This document shows, piece after piece, positions 37,976 to 47,091 of a stretch of DNA of 64,000 bases. Made by a program: the position numbers and the translations under genes. Below the pieces are notes generated by a model that was not told the origin of the DNA, made no database searches, and worked only from the letters and a program-made list of their open reading frames with translations. Numbering within the stretch: position 1 is the stretch's first letter; the number at the start of each line of letters is the position of its first letter. This DNA is from Methylocystis sp. H62 (GTDB lineage Bacteria; Pseudomonadota; Alphaproteobacteria; Rhizobiales; Beijerinckiaceae), in assembly GCF_015709515.1 (NCBI RefSeq), contig NZ_JADNQZ010000058.1:310001-374000 (forward strand), given 5' to 3'.

Positions 37976-38889
37976 CGGCGCTTGCGACACGTTCGCTGGG
38001 CCATCTCGATCGCCTCGAGGCCGAGAGCATTCATATCATGCGCGAGACCGTCGCCGAGTGCGAACGGCCGGTGATGCTCTATTCGATCGGCAAGGATTCG
38101 GCGGCGATGCTGCACGTCGCCATGAAGGCCTTTTATCCCTCCAAGCCGCCGTTTCCGCTGCTCCATGTCAATACGACCTGGAAATTTCGCGAGATGATCG
38201 AGTTTCGCGATCGTCGCATGAAGGAGCTTGGCCTCGAACTCATCGAATATATCAATCCCAGAGGGATTGAGATGAACATCAGTCCCTTCGTTCATGGCTC
38301 GAAGCTGCACACCGAGATCATGAAGACCGAGGCGCTGAAGCAGGCGCTGGACAAGTATAAATTCGACGCCGCGTTCGGCGGCGCACGCCGCGACGAGGAA
38401 AAATCCCGCGCCAAGGAGCGCGTGCTGTCCTTTCGAACCGCGCAGCACCGCTGGGACCCGAAGAATCAGCGCCCCGAATTCTGGCGTCTCTACAATACGC
38501 GAAAGGCGCCGGGCGAGAGCCTGCGCGTCTTCCCGATGTCTAATTGGACCGAGGCGGACATTTGGGACTACGTCGCGCGCGAGAACATCCCCGTTGTTCC
38601 GCTCTATTTCGCCAAGGAGCGGCCGGTCGTGCGCCGCAGCGGCACGCTCATCATGGTCGACGACGCCCGCATGGAGCTCGCGCCCGGCGAATCGATTGAA
38701 CATAAGATGGTGCGCTTCCGCACGCTCGGCTGCTATCCGTTGACCGGCGGCATCGAAAGCGATGCGGCCAGTCTCGAAGAGATCATTACGGAGATGCGCG
38801 AAAGCCGCTCCTCGGAGCGCCAAGGGCGGCTCATCGACCACGACGGCTCCAGCTCCATGGAGCAAAAGAAGCAGGAAGGATATTTCTGA
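37972..38889 (+). CDS. cysD: Sulfate adenylyltransferase subunit 2
   Basis: Catalytic subunit of ATP sulfurylase, 305 residues, making APS from sulfate and ATP. The PP-loop is seen in [16 protein letters not shown], and further conserved blocks are [32 protein letters not shown] and the C-terminal [12 protein letters not shown]. It overlaps cysH by 4 bp (ATGA) and is followed one base later by cysN. Confidence 0.97.
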   Translation: MTALATRSLGHLDRLEAESIHIMRETVAECERPVMLYSIGKDSAAMLHVAMKAFYPSKPPFPLLHVNTTWKFREMIEFRDRRMKELGLELIEYINPRGIEMNISPFVHGSKLHTEIMKTEALKQALDKYKFDAAFGGARRDEEKSRAKERVLSFRTAQHRWDPKNQRPEFWRLYNTRKAPGESLRVFPMSNWTEADIWDYVARENIPVVPLYFAKERPVVRRSGTLIMVDDARMELAPGESIEHKMVRFRTLGCYPLTGGIESDAASLEEIITEMRESRSSERQGRLIDHDGSSSMEQKKQEGYF

Positions 38890-38890
38890 C

Positions 38891-40519
38891 ATGCACGGCG
38901 CCGTCGCTGCCGCATCGCCGTCGCGCGCGCCAGCGCGGTTGGTCGGCGAAAAGCCGCTCTTGCGGTTCATCACCTGCGGCTCGGTCGACGACGGCAAATC
39001 GACGCTGATCGGTCGTCTACTGTACGACGCCGATCTTGCGCCCGACGACATCATCGCGGCGCTGGAAAGCGATTCGAAAAAGCATGGCACTCAGGGCGAA
39101 GACCTGGATTTCGCCTTGCTCGTCGACGGGCTTGCGGCCGAGCGCGAACAGGGCATCACCATCGACGTCGCCTATCGCTATTTCGCGACCGACAGGCGCA
39201 AGTTCATCGTCGCCGACACGCCGGGCCACGAGCAATACACCCGCAACATGGCCGTCGGCGCCTCAACCGCGGAACTCGCCATTCTGCTTGTCGACGCGCG
39301 CAAGGGAATTCTGCCGCAAACACGACGTCACAGCGTCATCACCTCGATGTTCGGCGTCCGCCATGTCGTCGTCGCCGTCAACAAGATGGATCTCGTCGGC
39401 TACAGCGAAGAGACGTTCCGCAAGATCGAAGCGGATTTTCATGCCTTCGCCGACCATCTTCGCTTCGCCTCCATCCATGTCGTGCCGCTTGTCGCCAAGG
39501 ATGGCGATAATCTTGTCCACCACAGCGCCAATATGCCCTGGCACGATGGGCCGCCGCTGCTCTCCTATCTTGAGGGCGTCGCGGTGGAGGACGCCACGCG
39601 GATCGCGCCCTTCCGCATGCCCGTGCAATGGGTGAATCGGCCCAATCTCGACTTCCGCGGGTTCTCCGGCTTCATCAGCGGCGGCAATATTCAGCCGGGT
39701 GACATCGTGCGCGTTCTGCCTTCGGGGCGCGACACGCGCGTCGCGAGGATCGTGACCTTCGACGGCGATCTCGAGAGCGCCGTTTCCGGCCAATCGGCGA
39801 CCCTCACGCTCACCGAAGAGATAGACATTTCGCGCGGCGATCTTTTGTGTTCGCCGGTCTCGCCGGCCAAGACCGGCGATCGTCTCGAAGCGAAGCTGTT
39901 GTGGCTGGTGCGTGAGCCTCTTGTCGTCGGCAAGAGCTATCTCTTAAAGCTCGGGACGAAGACTGCGCCGGCCGCCGTGACTACGGTCGATGCGCGAATC
40001 GACATCGAAACCGGCCTGCCGCAGCCGCTTCCTGAAGGGTCGACGCTCGCCTTCAACGAGATCGGCGGCGCGCGCCTGTCGCTCGAGACCGTGATCGCCT
40101 GCGATCCCTATGGCGAGAACCGCGAAACCGGCGGATTCATTCTCATCGACCGCATCACCAATGAAACGGTTGCGGTCGGCATGGTCAAAGCCGTCGCCGC
40201 ATCGAACGGCCGCGTCGCGCCGCCGCTGGCGGAGCTCAGCTACGCCTCCATGGAAGGACTGCCGCTGGCGCGGGAGTCGTTTCGACCGACCACGACGCGC
40301 AGCCTGGCGAAGGCGCTCACCTGGCTCCTGCCGGCGAGCATATCGACCTTCCTGATCGTCTACGCTTTCGTTCAGAGCGCCACACTCGCCGCCGAAATCA
40401 CCGGCGTTGAAATGATCGCGATCTTCGCGCTCTATTATCTTCATGAGCGATTCTGGCTGCGACTAAATTTTGGACTCGCGTCGGGAGAAACGCGCAGCGG
40501 CGACGGTCCGGGCTTGTGA
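38891..40519 (+). CDS. cysN: Sulfate adenylyltransferase subunit 1 (GTPase) fused to DUF2061 membrane domain
   Basis: GTPase that drives ATP sulfurylase, 542 residues. G1 GSVDDGKSTL, G3 DTPGHEQYTRNM and G4 NKMD are visible, then beta-barrel domains. A normal CysN ends near residue 475; here a C-terminal extension (about 483-540) has two membrane segments and the DUF2061 signature (KALTWLL at its start, LYYLHERFWLRLNFG at its end). Many bacteria instead fuse CysN to APS kinase (CysC); that domain is absent. The tail may tether the sulfurylase to the membrane; this is an inference. Confidence 0.92.
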   Translation: MHGAVAAASPSRAPARLVGEKPLLRFITCGSVDDGKSTLIGRLLYDADLAPDDIIAALESDSKKHGTQGEDLDFALLVDGLAAEREQGITIDVAYRYFATDRRKFIVADTPGHEQYTRNMAVGASTAELAILLVDARKGILPQTRRHSVITSMFGVRHVVVAVNKMDLVGYSEETFRKIEADFHAFADHLRFASIHVVPLVAKDGDNLVHHSANMPWHDGPPLLSYLEGVAVEDATRIAPFRMPVQWVNRPNLDFRGFSGFISGGNIQPGDIVRVLPSGRDTRVARIVTFDGDLESAVSGQSATLTLTEEIDISRGDLLCSPVSPAKTGDRLEAKLLWLVREPLVVGKSYLLKLGTKTAPAAVTTVDARIDIETGLPQPLPEGSTLAFNEIGGARLSLETVIACDPYGENRETGGFILIDRITNETVAVGMVKAVAASNGRVAPPLAELSYASMEGLPLARESFRPTTTRSLAKALTWLLPASISTFLIVYAFVQSATLAAEITGVEMIAIFALYYLHERFWLRLNFGLASGETRSGDGPGL

Positions 40520-40534
40520 TACGAATCGCGATTG

Positions 40535-40665
40535 ACCAGTTTGGTGGGCCTGTCATTCCCGGCAGGACGAAGGCCTGACCGGGAATCCAGAGCCAACTCA
40601 AGAATGTTGGTCTTGCTCTGGATTCCCGATCGCGCTTCGCGCGTCGGGAATGACCCCCAACTGGT
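40535..40665. repeat. Intergenic palindromic repeat, copy A
   Basis: Nested inverted repeat. Outer arms ACCAGTT/AACTGGT, then TCATTCCCGG/CGGGAATGA, and inner GGGAATCCAGAG/CTCTGGATTCCC. The core is 40553-40653. It closely matches the element at 51904-52014. Sits between cysN and polA, which converge, and could also stop transcription from both sides. Confidence 0.8.
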
Positions 40666-40688
40666 TTAGACGGAAATCATACGCGCCC

Positions 40689-43682
40689 TCAGTGCGCTTC
40701 GTCCCAATTGGCGGCGGCGCGGGCATCGACTTTCAGCGGCACGGCAAGATGGACGGCGGGCGCAGGCGCCTGCTCCATGACGCGGCGCGCGAGTTCGATC
40801 GTCGCCTCGGCTTCATCGTTCGGCGCTTCGAAGACAAGCTCGTCATGCACCTGCAGAAGCATCTGCGCCGATAGTCCGGCGCGTGCGAGCGCGTCATCCA
40901 TCCGTACCATGGCGCGTCTGATGATGTCCGCGGCCGCGCCCTGGATCGGCGCGTTGATCGCCGCGCGCTCATAGAAGGCGCGGTCGGACGCATTGGCCGA
41001 TGAGATGCCGGGGAAGTGGTAGATTCGGCCAAAAATCGTTGAGACTTCGCCTTTTTCGCGCACCGTCTTGCGCGTTGAATCCATGTAGTCGCGAATGCCA
41101 GGAAAGCGCTCGAAATAGCGCTTGATATAGGCGCTCGCCTCTTCACGTGGAATGCTGAGCTGATTGGCGAGGCCGAAGGCGGAAATGCCGTAGATGATGC
41201 CGAAGTTGATCGCCTTGGCGCGGCGGCGCGTTTCGGGCGGCATGTCCTTGATGGGCACATTGAACATCTCGCTCGCCGTCATCGCGTGAATGTCGAGATT
41301 TTCGGCGAAGGCGCGTCTGAGCTGAGGAATGTCGGCGATATGGGCGAGCAGCCGCAACTCGATCTGCGAATAATCCGCAGAGATCAGCACATGGCCGGGC
41401 GCCGAGACAAAAGCCTTGCGGATTTTGCGGCCGGCCTCGTTGCGTACGGGAATGTTCTGCAGATTGGGCTCGGATGAAGAGAGCCGTCCCGTCGTCGTGG
41501 CGGCGAGCGCATAGCTCGTGTGCACGCGACCGGTCTCGGCGTTGATATAGCCGGGCAGGGCGTCGGCGTAGGTGCTCTTGAGCTTGGAGAGCTGTCGCCA
41601 ATCGAGAATGCGGCGCGAAAAATCATTGCCGGCGACGGCGAGGTCTTCGAGAACGCTTGCGGAAGTCGACCAGGCGCCGGTCGCCGTTTTCTTCGCGCCG
41701 GGCAACCCCATCTTGCCGAAAAGTATGTCGCCCAACTGCTTGGGCGAGCCAAGGTTGAAACTCTCGCCGGCGAGTTCGAAGATCTCGGCCTCGAGACGCG
41801 CCATGTCCTGCGCAAATTCGCCTGAGAGCCGCGACAGGGTCGCGCGCTCGACCATGACGCCCCTTCGCTCCATGCGCGCGAGCGTCGCGACCATCGGCCG
41901 CTCCAATGTCTCGTAGACGGCAGTCATGCGCTCGGCCAAGAGCCGCGGCTTCAGCACGCGCCAAAGGCGCAGGGCAATGTCCGCCTGTTCCGCGGCGTAT
42001 TCCGTCGCCGCCGTGAGCGCAGCGCGGGCAAAGCCGAGGAAATTGCGGCCCGCGCCGGCGACGGAGGCGAAGGTCAGAGCGTCATGGCCGCAATAGTTTC
42101 GCGCCAACTCTTCGAGACGATGGTCGCGACGTCCGGAGTCCAGTGCGTAGGACATGAGCATGGCGTCGTCGATCGGCGCGACGTCGATTCCGTAGCGCGA
42201 AAGAACCAGCAGATCATGCTTCATGTTGTGCGCGATTTTGAGGATCGCGGCGTCCTCAAACAATGGCTTTAATCGCGCGAGAGCCGCGTCGAACGGGATC
42301 TGTCCTTCGATCAAATTGGCGCCGGAAAAAAGGTCGGCCGAGTCGCCCGAGCGATGCTGAATCGGGATATAGCAGGCGCGTCCCGGCGCGGTCGCCAAGG
42401 AGACGCCGATGAGTTCGCAACGCATCGGGTCCGGCAAGGTCGTTTCGACATTGATCGCGACGAGTCCTGCGCCAACGGCTTCCGTGATCCAGTCATCCAG
42501 ACGTTCGGTCGAGACGACCGTCTCATAGCTGGAGCGGTCGATCTTGACCGCCTTCGCTTCGGCGAGACGCGCGGCGACGAGGTTCGCAGGCGTGAGGGCG
42601 TCGCTTGTCGGCTTCTCGGCGCGGTGCGGCGCTTCAGCAGCAGGCGACGCGATCTCGGACACTTCGCCGTCGCGCCCGCGCCAGCCGGCCGCGCCGACAT
42701 AACCGGGATCCGGCTCGATATCCTGCGCCTGGACCCCATACATTTCAGCGACGCGGCGGGTGATCGTCGTGAACTCCATCGCCTGCAGAAAAGCGATAAG
42801 CTTCGCCGCGTCGGGTTGATGAAGGCCAAGCTCTTCGAGCGAGGTTTCCAGAGGGACGTCGCGCACCAGTTCGCAGAGCGTTTTTGAAAGAAGGATGCGC
42901 GCGACCGCATCCGGCTCGGTCAGCGCCTCGCGTCGCTTCGGCTGCTTGATGCCGGGCGCCTTAGCGAGCAGCGTTTCGAGATCGCCATATTCGTTGATGA
43001 GCTGAGCCGCGGTCTTAATGCCGATGCCTTTTGCGCCCGGCACATTGTCAGTGGAATCGCCTGCGAGCGCCTGCACGTCGACGACCTTGTCCGGCGTCAC
43101 GCCGAAATAATCGACGACCTCGGCGTCGCCGATGAGGCGTTCTTCGCGCGCGCCTTTCGTTCCGGCTATTCCCGAGGCGGGGTCGTACATTCTGACGCCG
43201 GGACCGACGAGCTGCATCAGATCCTTATCGGCCGAAACGATCAGCACGTCCGCGCCCTTGGCCTGCGCCTGCGTCGCATAGGTGGCGATGAGATCGTCGG
43301 CCTCGTAGACGTCCTGTTCGATCGGGGTGAGGCCGAAAGCGCGCACGACGGCGCGCATCAGCGGGAATTGCGGAATGAGATCGTCCGGCGGTTCGGAGCG
43401 ATGCGCCTTGTAGTCGGGATAAAGGTCCTTTCGGAAGGAATGCTCGCTCTTGTCGAAGATGATGGCGAGATGCGTGGGCGTCACGCCGGCCGCGCCTTCG
43501 CGCACGAACTGCAACAGCTTCGTGCAGAACAGCCGGACGGCGCCGGTCGGCAGCCGGTCGGAGCGATAGTTATATTTCGCATCCTGTCGGATCGACTGGA
43601 AATAGGCGCGAAAGACGAAGGAGGAGCCGTCGACGAGGAAGATGTGGCTCCCGGGGCCGACGGGCTTATGCGTGAGGGTCAT
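40689..43682 (-). CDS. polA: DNA polymerase I, proofreading site apparently inactive
   Basis: Repair and Okazaki-processing polymerase, 997 residues. The N-terminal 5'-nuclease is intact (LVDGSSFVFRAYF, YEADDLIATYA, SADKDLMQL), as is the family A polymerase (DYSQIELRLLAHI, RRAKAINFGIIYGIS, QVHDELVFEAP). In the middle 3'-5' exonuclease domain the metal ligands are altered: Asn411 replaces Asp in the DxE motif (AINVETT), and Gln566 replaces the Asp of YAAED (YAAEQAD). Asp490 (NMKHD), Glu413 and Tyr562 remain. Proofreading is therefore predicted to be lost. Confidence 0.96.
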   Translation of the reverse strand: MTLTHKPVGPGSHIFLVDGSSFVFRAYFQSIRQDAKYNYRSDRLPTGAVRLFCTKLLQFVREGAAGVTPTHLAIIFDKSEHSFRKDLYPDYKAHRSEPPDDLIPQFPLMRAVVRAFGLTPIEQDVYEADDLIATYATQAQAKGADVLIVSADKDLMQLVGPGVRMYDPASGIAGTKGAREERLIGDAEVVDYFGVTPDKVVDVQALAGDSTDNVPGAKGIGIKTAAQLINEYGDLETLLAKAPGIKQPKRREALTEPDAVARILLSKTLCELVRDVPLETSLEELGLHQPDAAKLIAFLQAMEFTTITRRVAEMYGVQAQDIEPDPGYVGAAGWRGRDGEVSEIASPAAEAPHRAEKPTSDALTPANLVAARLAEAKAVKIDRSSYETVVSTERLDDWITEAVGAGLVAINVETTLPDPMRCELIGVSLATAPGRACYIPIQHRSGDSADLFSGANLIEGQIPFDAALARLKPLFEDAAILKIAHNMKHDLLVLSRYGIDVAPIDDAMLMSYALDSGRRDHRLEELARNYCGHDALTFASVAGAGRNFLGFARAALTAATEYAAEQADIALRLWRVLKPRLLAERMTAVYETLERPMVATLARMERRGVMVERATLSRLSGEFAQDMARLEAEIFELAGESFNLGSPKQLGDILFGKMGLPGAKKTATGAWSTSASVLEDLAVAGNDFSRRILDWRQLSKLKSTYADALPGYINAETGRVHTSYALAATTTGRLSSSEPNLQNIPVRNEAGRKIRKAFVSAPGHVLISADYSQIELRLLAHIADIPQLRRAFAENLDIHAMTASEMFNVPIKDMPPETRRRAKAINFGIIYGISAFGLANQLSIPREEASAYIKRYFERFPGIRDYMDSTRKTVREKGEVSTIFGRIYHFPGISSANASDRAFYERAAINAPIQGAAADIIRRAMVRMDDALARAGLSAQMLLQVHDELVFEAPNDEAEATIELARRVMEQAPAPAVHLAVPLKVDARAAANWDEAH

Positions 43683-43776
43683 GCGCCTATCTTAGCGGCG
43701 CGCGCGCGCCGCGTCATGACGCGGGCGCCGGAAACCGCCCGTTTGACCGTCGCCGGCGCCAAGCCTAGAAGATCGC

Positions 43777-44859
43777 ATGTCCCACAACAGTTTCGGCCAT
43801 CTTTTCCGCGTCACCACCTTTGGCGAGAGCCATGGGCCGGCGCTCGGCGCGATCGTTGACGGCTGTCCGCCGAAAATTCCGCTGGATGCGGAGGAGATCC
43901 AGGGCTTTCTGGACAAGCGCAAGCCGGGACAATCGCGCTTCACCACGCAGCGGCGGGAGGCCGACGAGGTAAAGATTCTTTCGGGCGTTTTTTCTGACGG
44001 CGATGGCCGACAAGTGACGACCGGCGCGCCGATCGCGCTCGTGATCGAAAATACTGACCAGCGCTCCAAGGACTATGGCGAGATCGCCGACAAATATCGG
44101 CCCGGCCACGCCGATTACGTCTACGACGCGAAATATGGCGTGCGGGACTATCGCGGCGGCGGGCGCTCGTCGGCGCGGGAAACCGCGGCGCGAGTCGCCG
44201 CCGGGGCGGTCGCGCGCAAGGTGATCGCCGGCGTGACGATTCGCGGCGCGCTGGTGCAGGTGGGTCCGCACAGAATCGATCGCGCGCATTTCGATTGGGC
44301 GGAGGTCGAGCGCAATCCGCTGTTTTGCCCCGACGCGCGCGCGGCGGAACTATGGGCGAACTATCTCGACGACGTGCGCAAGGACGGCTCTTCCATCGGC
44401 GCGGTGATCGAGATTGTCGCCGAGGGCGTTCCGGTCGGTTGGGGCGCGCCGGTTTACGGCAAGCTCGACGCCGATCTCGCCGCGGCGATGATGTCGATCA
44501 ATGCGGTGAAGGGCGTCGAGATCGGCGCGGGCTTCGCCGCCGCCGAGCTGACCGGTGAAGACAACGCCGACGAAATGCGCGCCGGAAAAGGCGGACCGCA
44601 GTTTTTGTCCAATAACGCCGGCGGCGTGCTCGGCGGCATTTCGACAGGCCAGCCCATCGTCGTGCGCTTCGCGGTGAAGCCGACGTCGTCGATTCTGACG
44701 CCGCGCCGCACGATTGATCGCTTCGGCAAGGAGACAGACATCGTCACCAAGGGCCGTCACGATCCCTGCGTCGGCATTCGCGCCGTGCCGGTGGGCGAAG
44801 CGATGATGGCTTGCGTGCTCGCCGACCACTTCCTGCGCCATCGGGGGCAGGTGGGGTGA
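43777..44859 (+). CDS. aroC: Chorismate synthase
   Basis: Last shikimate-pathway enzyme: EPSP to chorismate, needing reduced FMN. The 360 residues start [24 protein letters not shown], the standard opening, with [34 protein letters not shown] and [15 protein letters not shown]. Length is normal. It is divergent from polA. Confidence 0.98.
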   Translation: MSHNSFGHLFRVTTFGESHGPALGAIVDGCPPKIPLDAEEIQGFLDKRKPGQSRFTTQRREADEVKILSGVFSDGDGRQVTTGAPIALVIENTDQRSKDYGEIADKYRPGHADYVYDAKYGVRDYRGGGRSSARETAARVAAGAVARKVIAGVTIRGALVQVGPHRIDRAHFDWAEVERNPLFCPDARAAELWANYLDDVRKDGSSIGAVIEIVAEGVPVGWGAPVYGKLDADLAAAMMSINAVKGVEIGAGFAAAELTGEDNADEMRAGKGGPQFLSNNAGGVLGGISTGQPIVVRFAVKPTSSILTPRRTIDRFGKETDIVTKGRHDPCVGIRAVPVGEAMMACVLADHFLRHRGQVG

Positions 44860-45074
44860 CGCTTGAAACGCGGTTGACTCGGCGAGAGGCCGGCGTCGAC
44901 TCGGCGGACTATCTGATTAGCGAGCGATTGCAGACCAGAGCGAAGCAATGGCGCATTGTTTTGTCTTGCATCAAAAATCGACGCGTCGCTTCGTCGCACA
45001 GGGTTTTCGTCACCTCGCTTGACCGCGCCCATGATTGAAACCTAAGTTCGGTGCTTGGAACCCGAGAGGCCACG

Positions 45075-45452
45075 GTGGATCCAATCTTCCAGCGGACACG
45101 TCAGCGCGCGCGCATTTTTGCCGCGCTCATCGCCTTCCTTATGCTCGCGCAGACCACGAGCACGGGCGCCGTTGCGCTGGGAGAAGGCGTCGCTTTCGGA
45201 ACGGTCTGCGCGCCGCAGGATGCGGTGAGCGGCGAGCCGCCACTTTTCCCAAACGAACGCCATCGCCACGGATTTTGTTGCATTCTTCACAATGGCGCGC
45301 TGGACGCGCCTCCTTCCAAGCCTGTTCTTTCGACCGCTCTGATTTTTCCGAGTGAGGCTCATTCGCCTCCGCTGGAGACGTCCAGTCAGGCGCCGCGCAT
45401 CGAGCCACGGCGCGCGCCACAATCGCCACGAGCTCCTCCCCGCGAGGGCTGA
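45075..45452 (+). CDS. Small exported Cys-containing protein (DUF2946-like?)
   Basis: About 125 residues. One N-terminal hydrophobic segment (IFAALIAFLMLAQTTSTGAVA) is followed by VCAP and later HRHGFCCILHN, and a long Pro/Ser-rich tail. The layout (short signal-anchor, CxP-type and paired cysteines) recalls DUF2946-type proteins often found near copper genes, but similarity is weak. GTG 45075 is preceded by GAGAGG; TTG 45051 is an alternative. It lies about 200 bp upstream of the lone pmoC on the same strand, so they may be functionally linked. Confidence 0.5.
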   Translation: MDPIFQRTRQRARIFAALIAFLMLAQTTSTGAVALGEGVAFGTVCAPQDAVSGEPPLFPNERHRHGFCCILHNGALDAPPSKPVLSTALIFPSEAHSPPLETSSQAPRIEPRRAPQSPRAPPREG

Positions 45453-45648
45453 AGGTTTTCTCGCGCTGAAATTTCAACGCAGCCGCCATCCTTACGATGG
45501 CGACGTCGGCGAGAGCGCGTTCGCGACGAATCTTTCAAACGATCCTGCCGCCACCGCTGCGAGAGCAGAAGCGGCGACCGCCACGCGCGCATCAAACCGT
45601 TCGAAGGGGCTTTCATGCCCCGCAAAAACAGTCTTTTGGAGATGACTT
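45453..45648 (+). promoter_or_regulatory. Leader region of the lone pmoC
   Basis: Holds a 10-bp palindrome TGAAATTTCA (45468-45477), a small hairpin GGGG CTTTCATG CCCC about 30 nt before the gene, and a good ribosome-binding site TTTGGAG ahead of ATG 45649. No clear promoter hexamers were identified. Confidence 0.4.
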
Positions 45649-46422
45649 ATGAGCATGACAAAAACAGAGGCCCGTTCCGCCGCCCGAAGCGCTGAACGAA
45701 TTATCGACACCAGGCCCGTTCTTATCGGCGTTCCGGCCTTGATGCTGTTCGTGGCTATCCTGCGCCTCTACGAACAACTTTTCGCCTGGAGATTTGGTCT
45801 CGATTCCTTCTCGCCAGAGTTTCAGCTCTACTGGATGGGCCTGTTGCAATTTGCGATTCTCGCGTCGTGCTCGGGCGCGATCGGCCTTGTCGGCTTTCTG
45901 TGGCGCACGCGCGATCGCGATCTGGCGAAGTTAGGAGCCGCAGCCGAAATGCGACGGCTCGTTTATCTCGTCCAGTGGCTGCTCGTTTTCTCGCTCGCCC
46001 TGTTTTGGGGCTTAAGCTTCTTTTCGGAGCAGACGGCTGTCTGGCACATGACCGCCGTGCGCGACACCGATTTCACGCCGAGTAATATCATCACCTTCTA
46101 TATTGCATATCCGCTCTTTGCGATCATCGGTCTCGGCGCGTTCTTCTATGCGAAAACGCGTCTGCCGACTTTCGCGAAGGGATATTCTCTCGCCTTCGTG
46201 GTTCTTGTCGTCGGCGTCTTCATGACGATCCCGAATGTGGGATTCAATGAATGGGGTCACACGTTCTGGGCGATGGACGAAGGCTTTGCAGGTCCGCTGC
46301 ACTGGGGCTTCGTCTTTTTCGGCTGGATGTCGCTGGCGACGTTCGGCGTCGTGCTGCTGATCCTTGGCCGTCTTCGCGAGCTCCTCGGCGCGGATGCGCT
46401 AGAGCAGCTCTATCGACGTTAA
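45649..46422 (+). CDS. pmoC: Orphan particulate methane monooxygenase subunit C homologue with altered metal site
   Basis: Membrane protein of 257 residues clearly of the PmoC/AmoC family: RLYEQLFAWRFGLDSFSPEF, YWMGLL, WRTRDRDL, EMRRLVYLVQW, RDTDFTPSN, GAFFYAKTRLP and NEWGHTFW. Six or so membrane helices are expected. In canonical Methylocystis PmoC one metal site uses Asp129, His133 and His146; here they are Thr129, His133 and Asn146. The second site (Asn200, His204, His218) is intact. pmoA and pmoB are not adjacent. The protein may replace normal PmoC under some condition or have another role. Confidence 0.92.
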   Translation: MSMTKTEARSAARSAERIIDTRPVLIGVPALMLFVAILRLYEQLFAWRFGLDSFSPEFQLYWMGLLQFAILASCSGAIGLVGFLWRTRDRDLAKLGAAAEMRRLVYLVQWLLVFSLALFWGLSFFSEQTAVWHMTAVRDTDFTPSNIITFYIAYPLFAIIGLGAFFYAKTRLPTFAKGYSLAFVVLVVGVFMTIPNVGFNEWGHTFWAMDEGFAGPLHWGFVFFGWMSLATFGVVLLILGRLRELLGADALEQLYRR

Positions 46423-46455
46423 GTTCGCCCGGCGCATCAGCCGCATATTGCGAAG

Positions 46456-46490
46456 CCGGCGCCGCTTGTTGGAGCGGCGCCGGTTGCATT
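46456..46490 (+). terminator. Terminator-like hairpin after pmoC
   Basis: Perfect 10-bp stem CCGGCGCCGC (46456-46465) / GCGGCGCCGG (46474-46483) with an 8-nt loop, 34 bp after the pmoC stop, followed by TTGCATT. The U-run is weak, so termination may be inefficient. Confidence 0.6.
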
Positions 46491-46544
46491 CCCAGGTTCG
46501 TCGTATGTGCGGAGGCCGACGCGTCCATGTGGCTGACATCTTGC

Positions 46545-47003
46545 TCACGGCAATGCGTGCTGCATCAGAAGAGCCGGGAATGAGACCTCCGAGTCGAGAG
46601 GGATATCTGCCCCCGTTACGGTTTTGAAGCCTAACGCCTTGTAAAAATTTTCGGCGGCGAACGTCGAGCAACAATGAAGTTCGCTTACGTCTCGAGCCTT
46701 GGCGTCGATGCAGCACTGATTCATAATGGAACACCCGACGCCCAAGCGGGTCCAGTCGGGATGGGTCGCAAAATGGCGGATATGCGCTTCCCCTCGGACG
46801 ATCTTTGCAGTTCCTGGACGCTCAAGCGACCAGCCTCCGCAGCCGATGAGTTCGCCATGGCTGCTCTGCGCGACGTAGAAGGCGCCAGAGGCGAGGAGTG
46901 TTGGATTCGCCTTTGTCATGAAAGGCAAGGCTCGCTCGAGCAAAGCCCTTTCGTAATGCGACGCCAACAGAGTTGAGTAGCTCGCCGCTAGAAGGGCGCT
47001 CAC
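46545..47003 (-). CDS. GNAT family N-acetyltransferase
   Basis: GNAT protein of 152 residues: LLASGAFYVAQ, GCGGWSLE, HIRHFATHPDWTRLGVGCSIM (acetyl-CoA loop) and STFAAENFYKALGF. The start is GTG 47003, but the open frame continues upstream as SDADSVSALL, as in related proteins, until a stop at 47040 with no ATG. The true N-terminus may be slightly truncated or begin at a rare codon. Substrate unknown. Confidence 0.8.
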   Translation of the reverse strand: MSALLAASYSTLLASHYERALLERALPFMTKANPTLLASGAFYVAQSSHGELIGCGGWSLERPGTAKIVRGEAHIRHFATHPDWTRLGVGCSIMNQCCIDAKARDVSELHCCSTFAAENFYKALGFKTVTGADIPLDSEVSFPALLMQHALP

Positions 47004-47091
47004 CGAGTCTGCATCAGAGGGGGCAGGGAGCGGAGAGCCTTACGATATAGGTCACTGTCGCGACCATTGCGCCAAGAGCCGCGGAGCGCCG

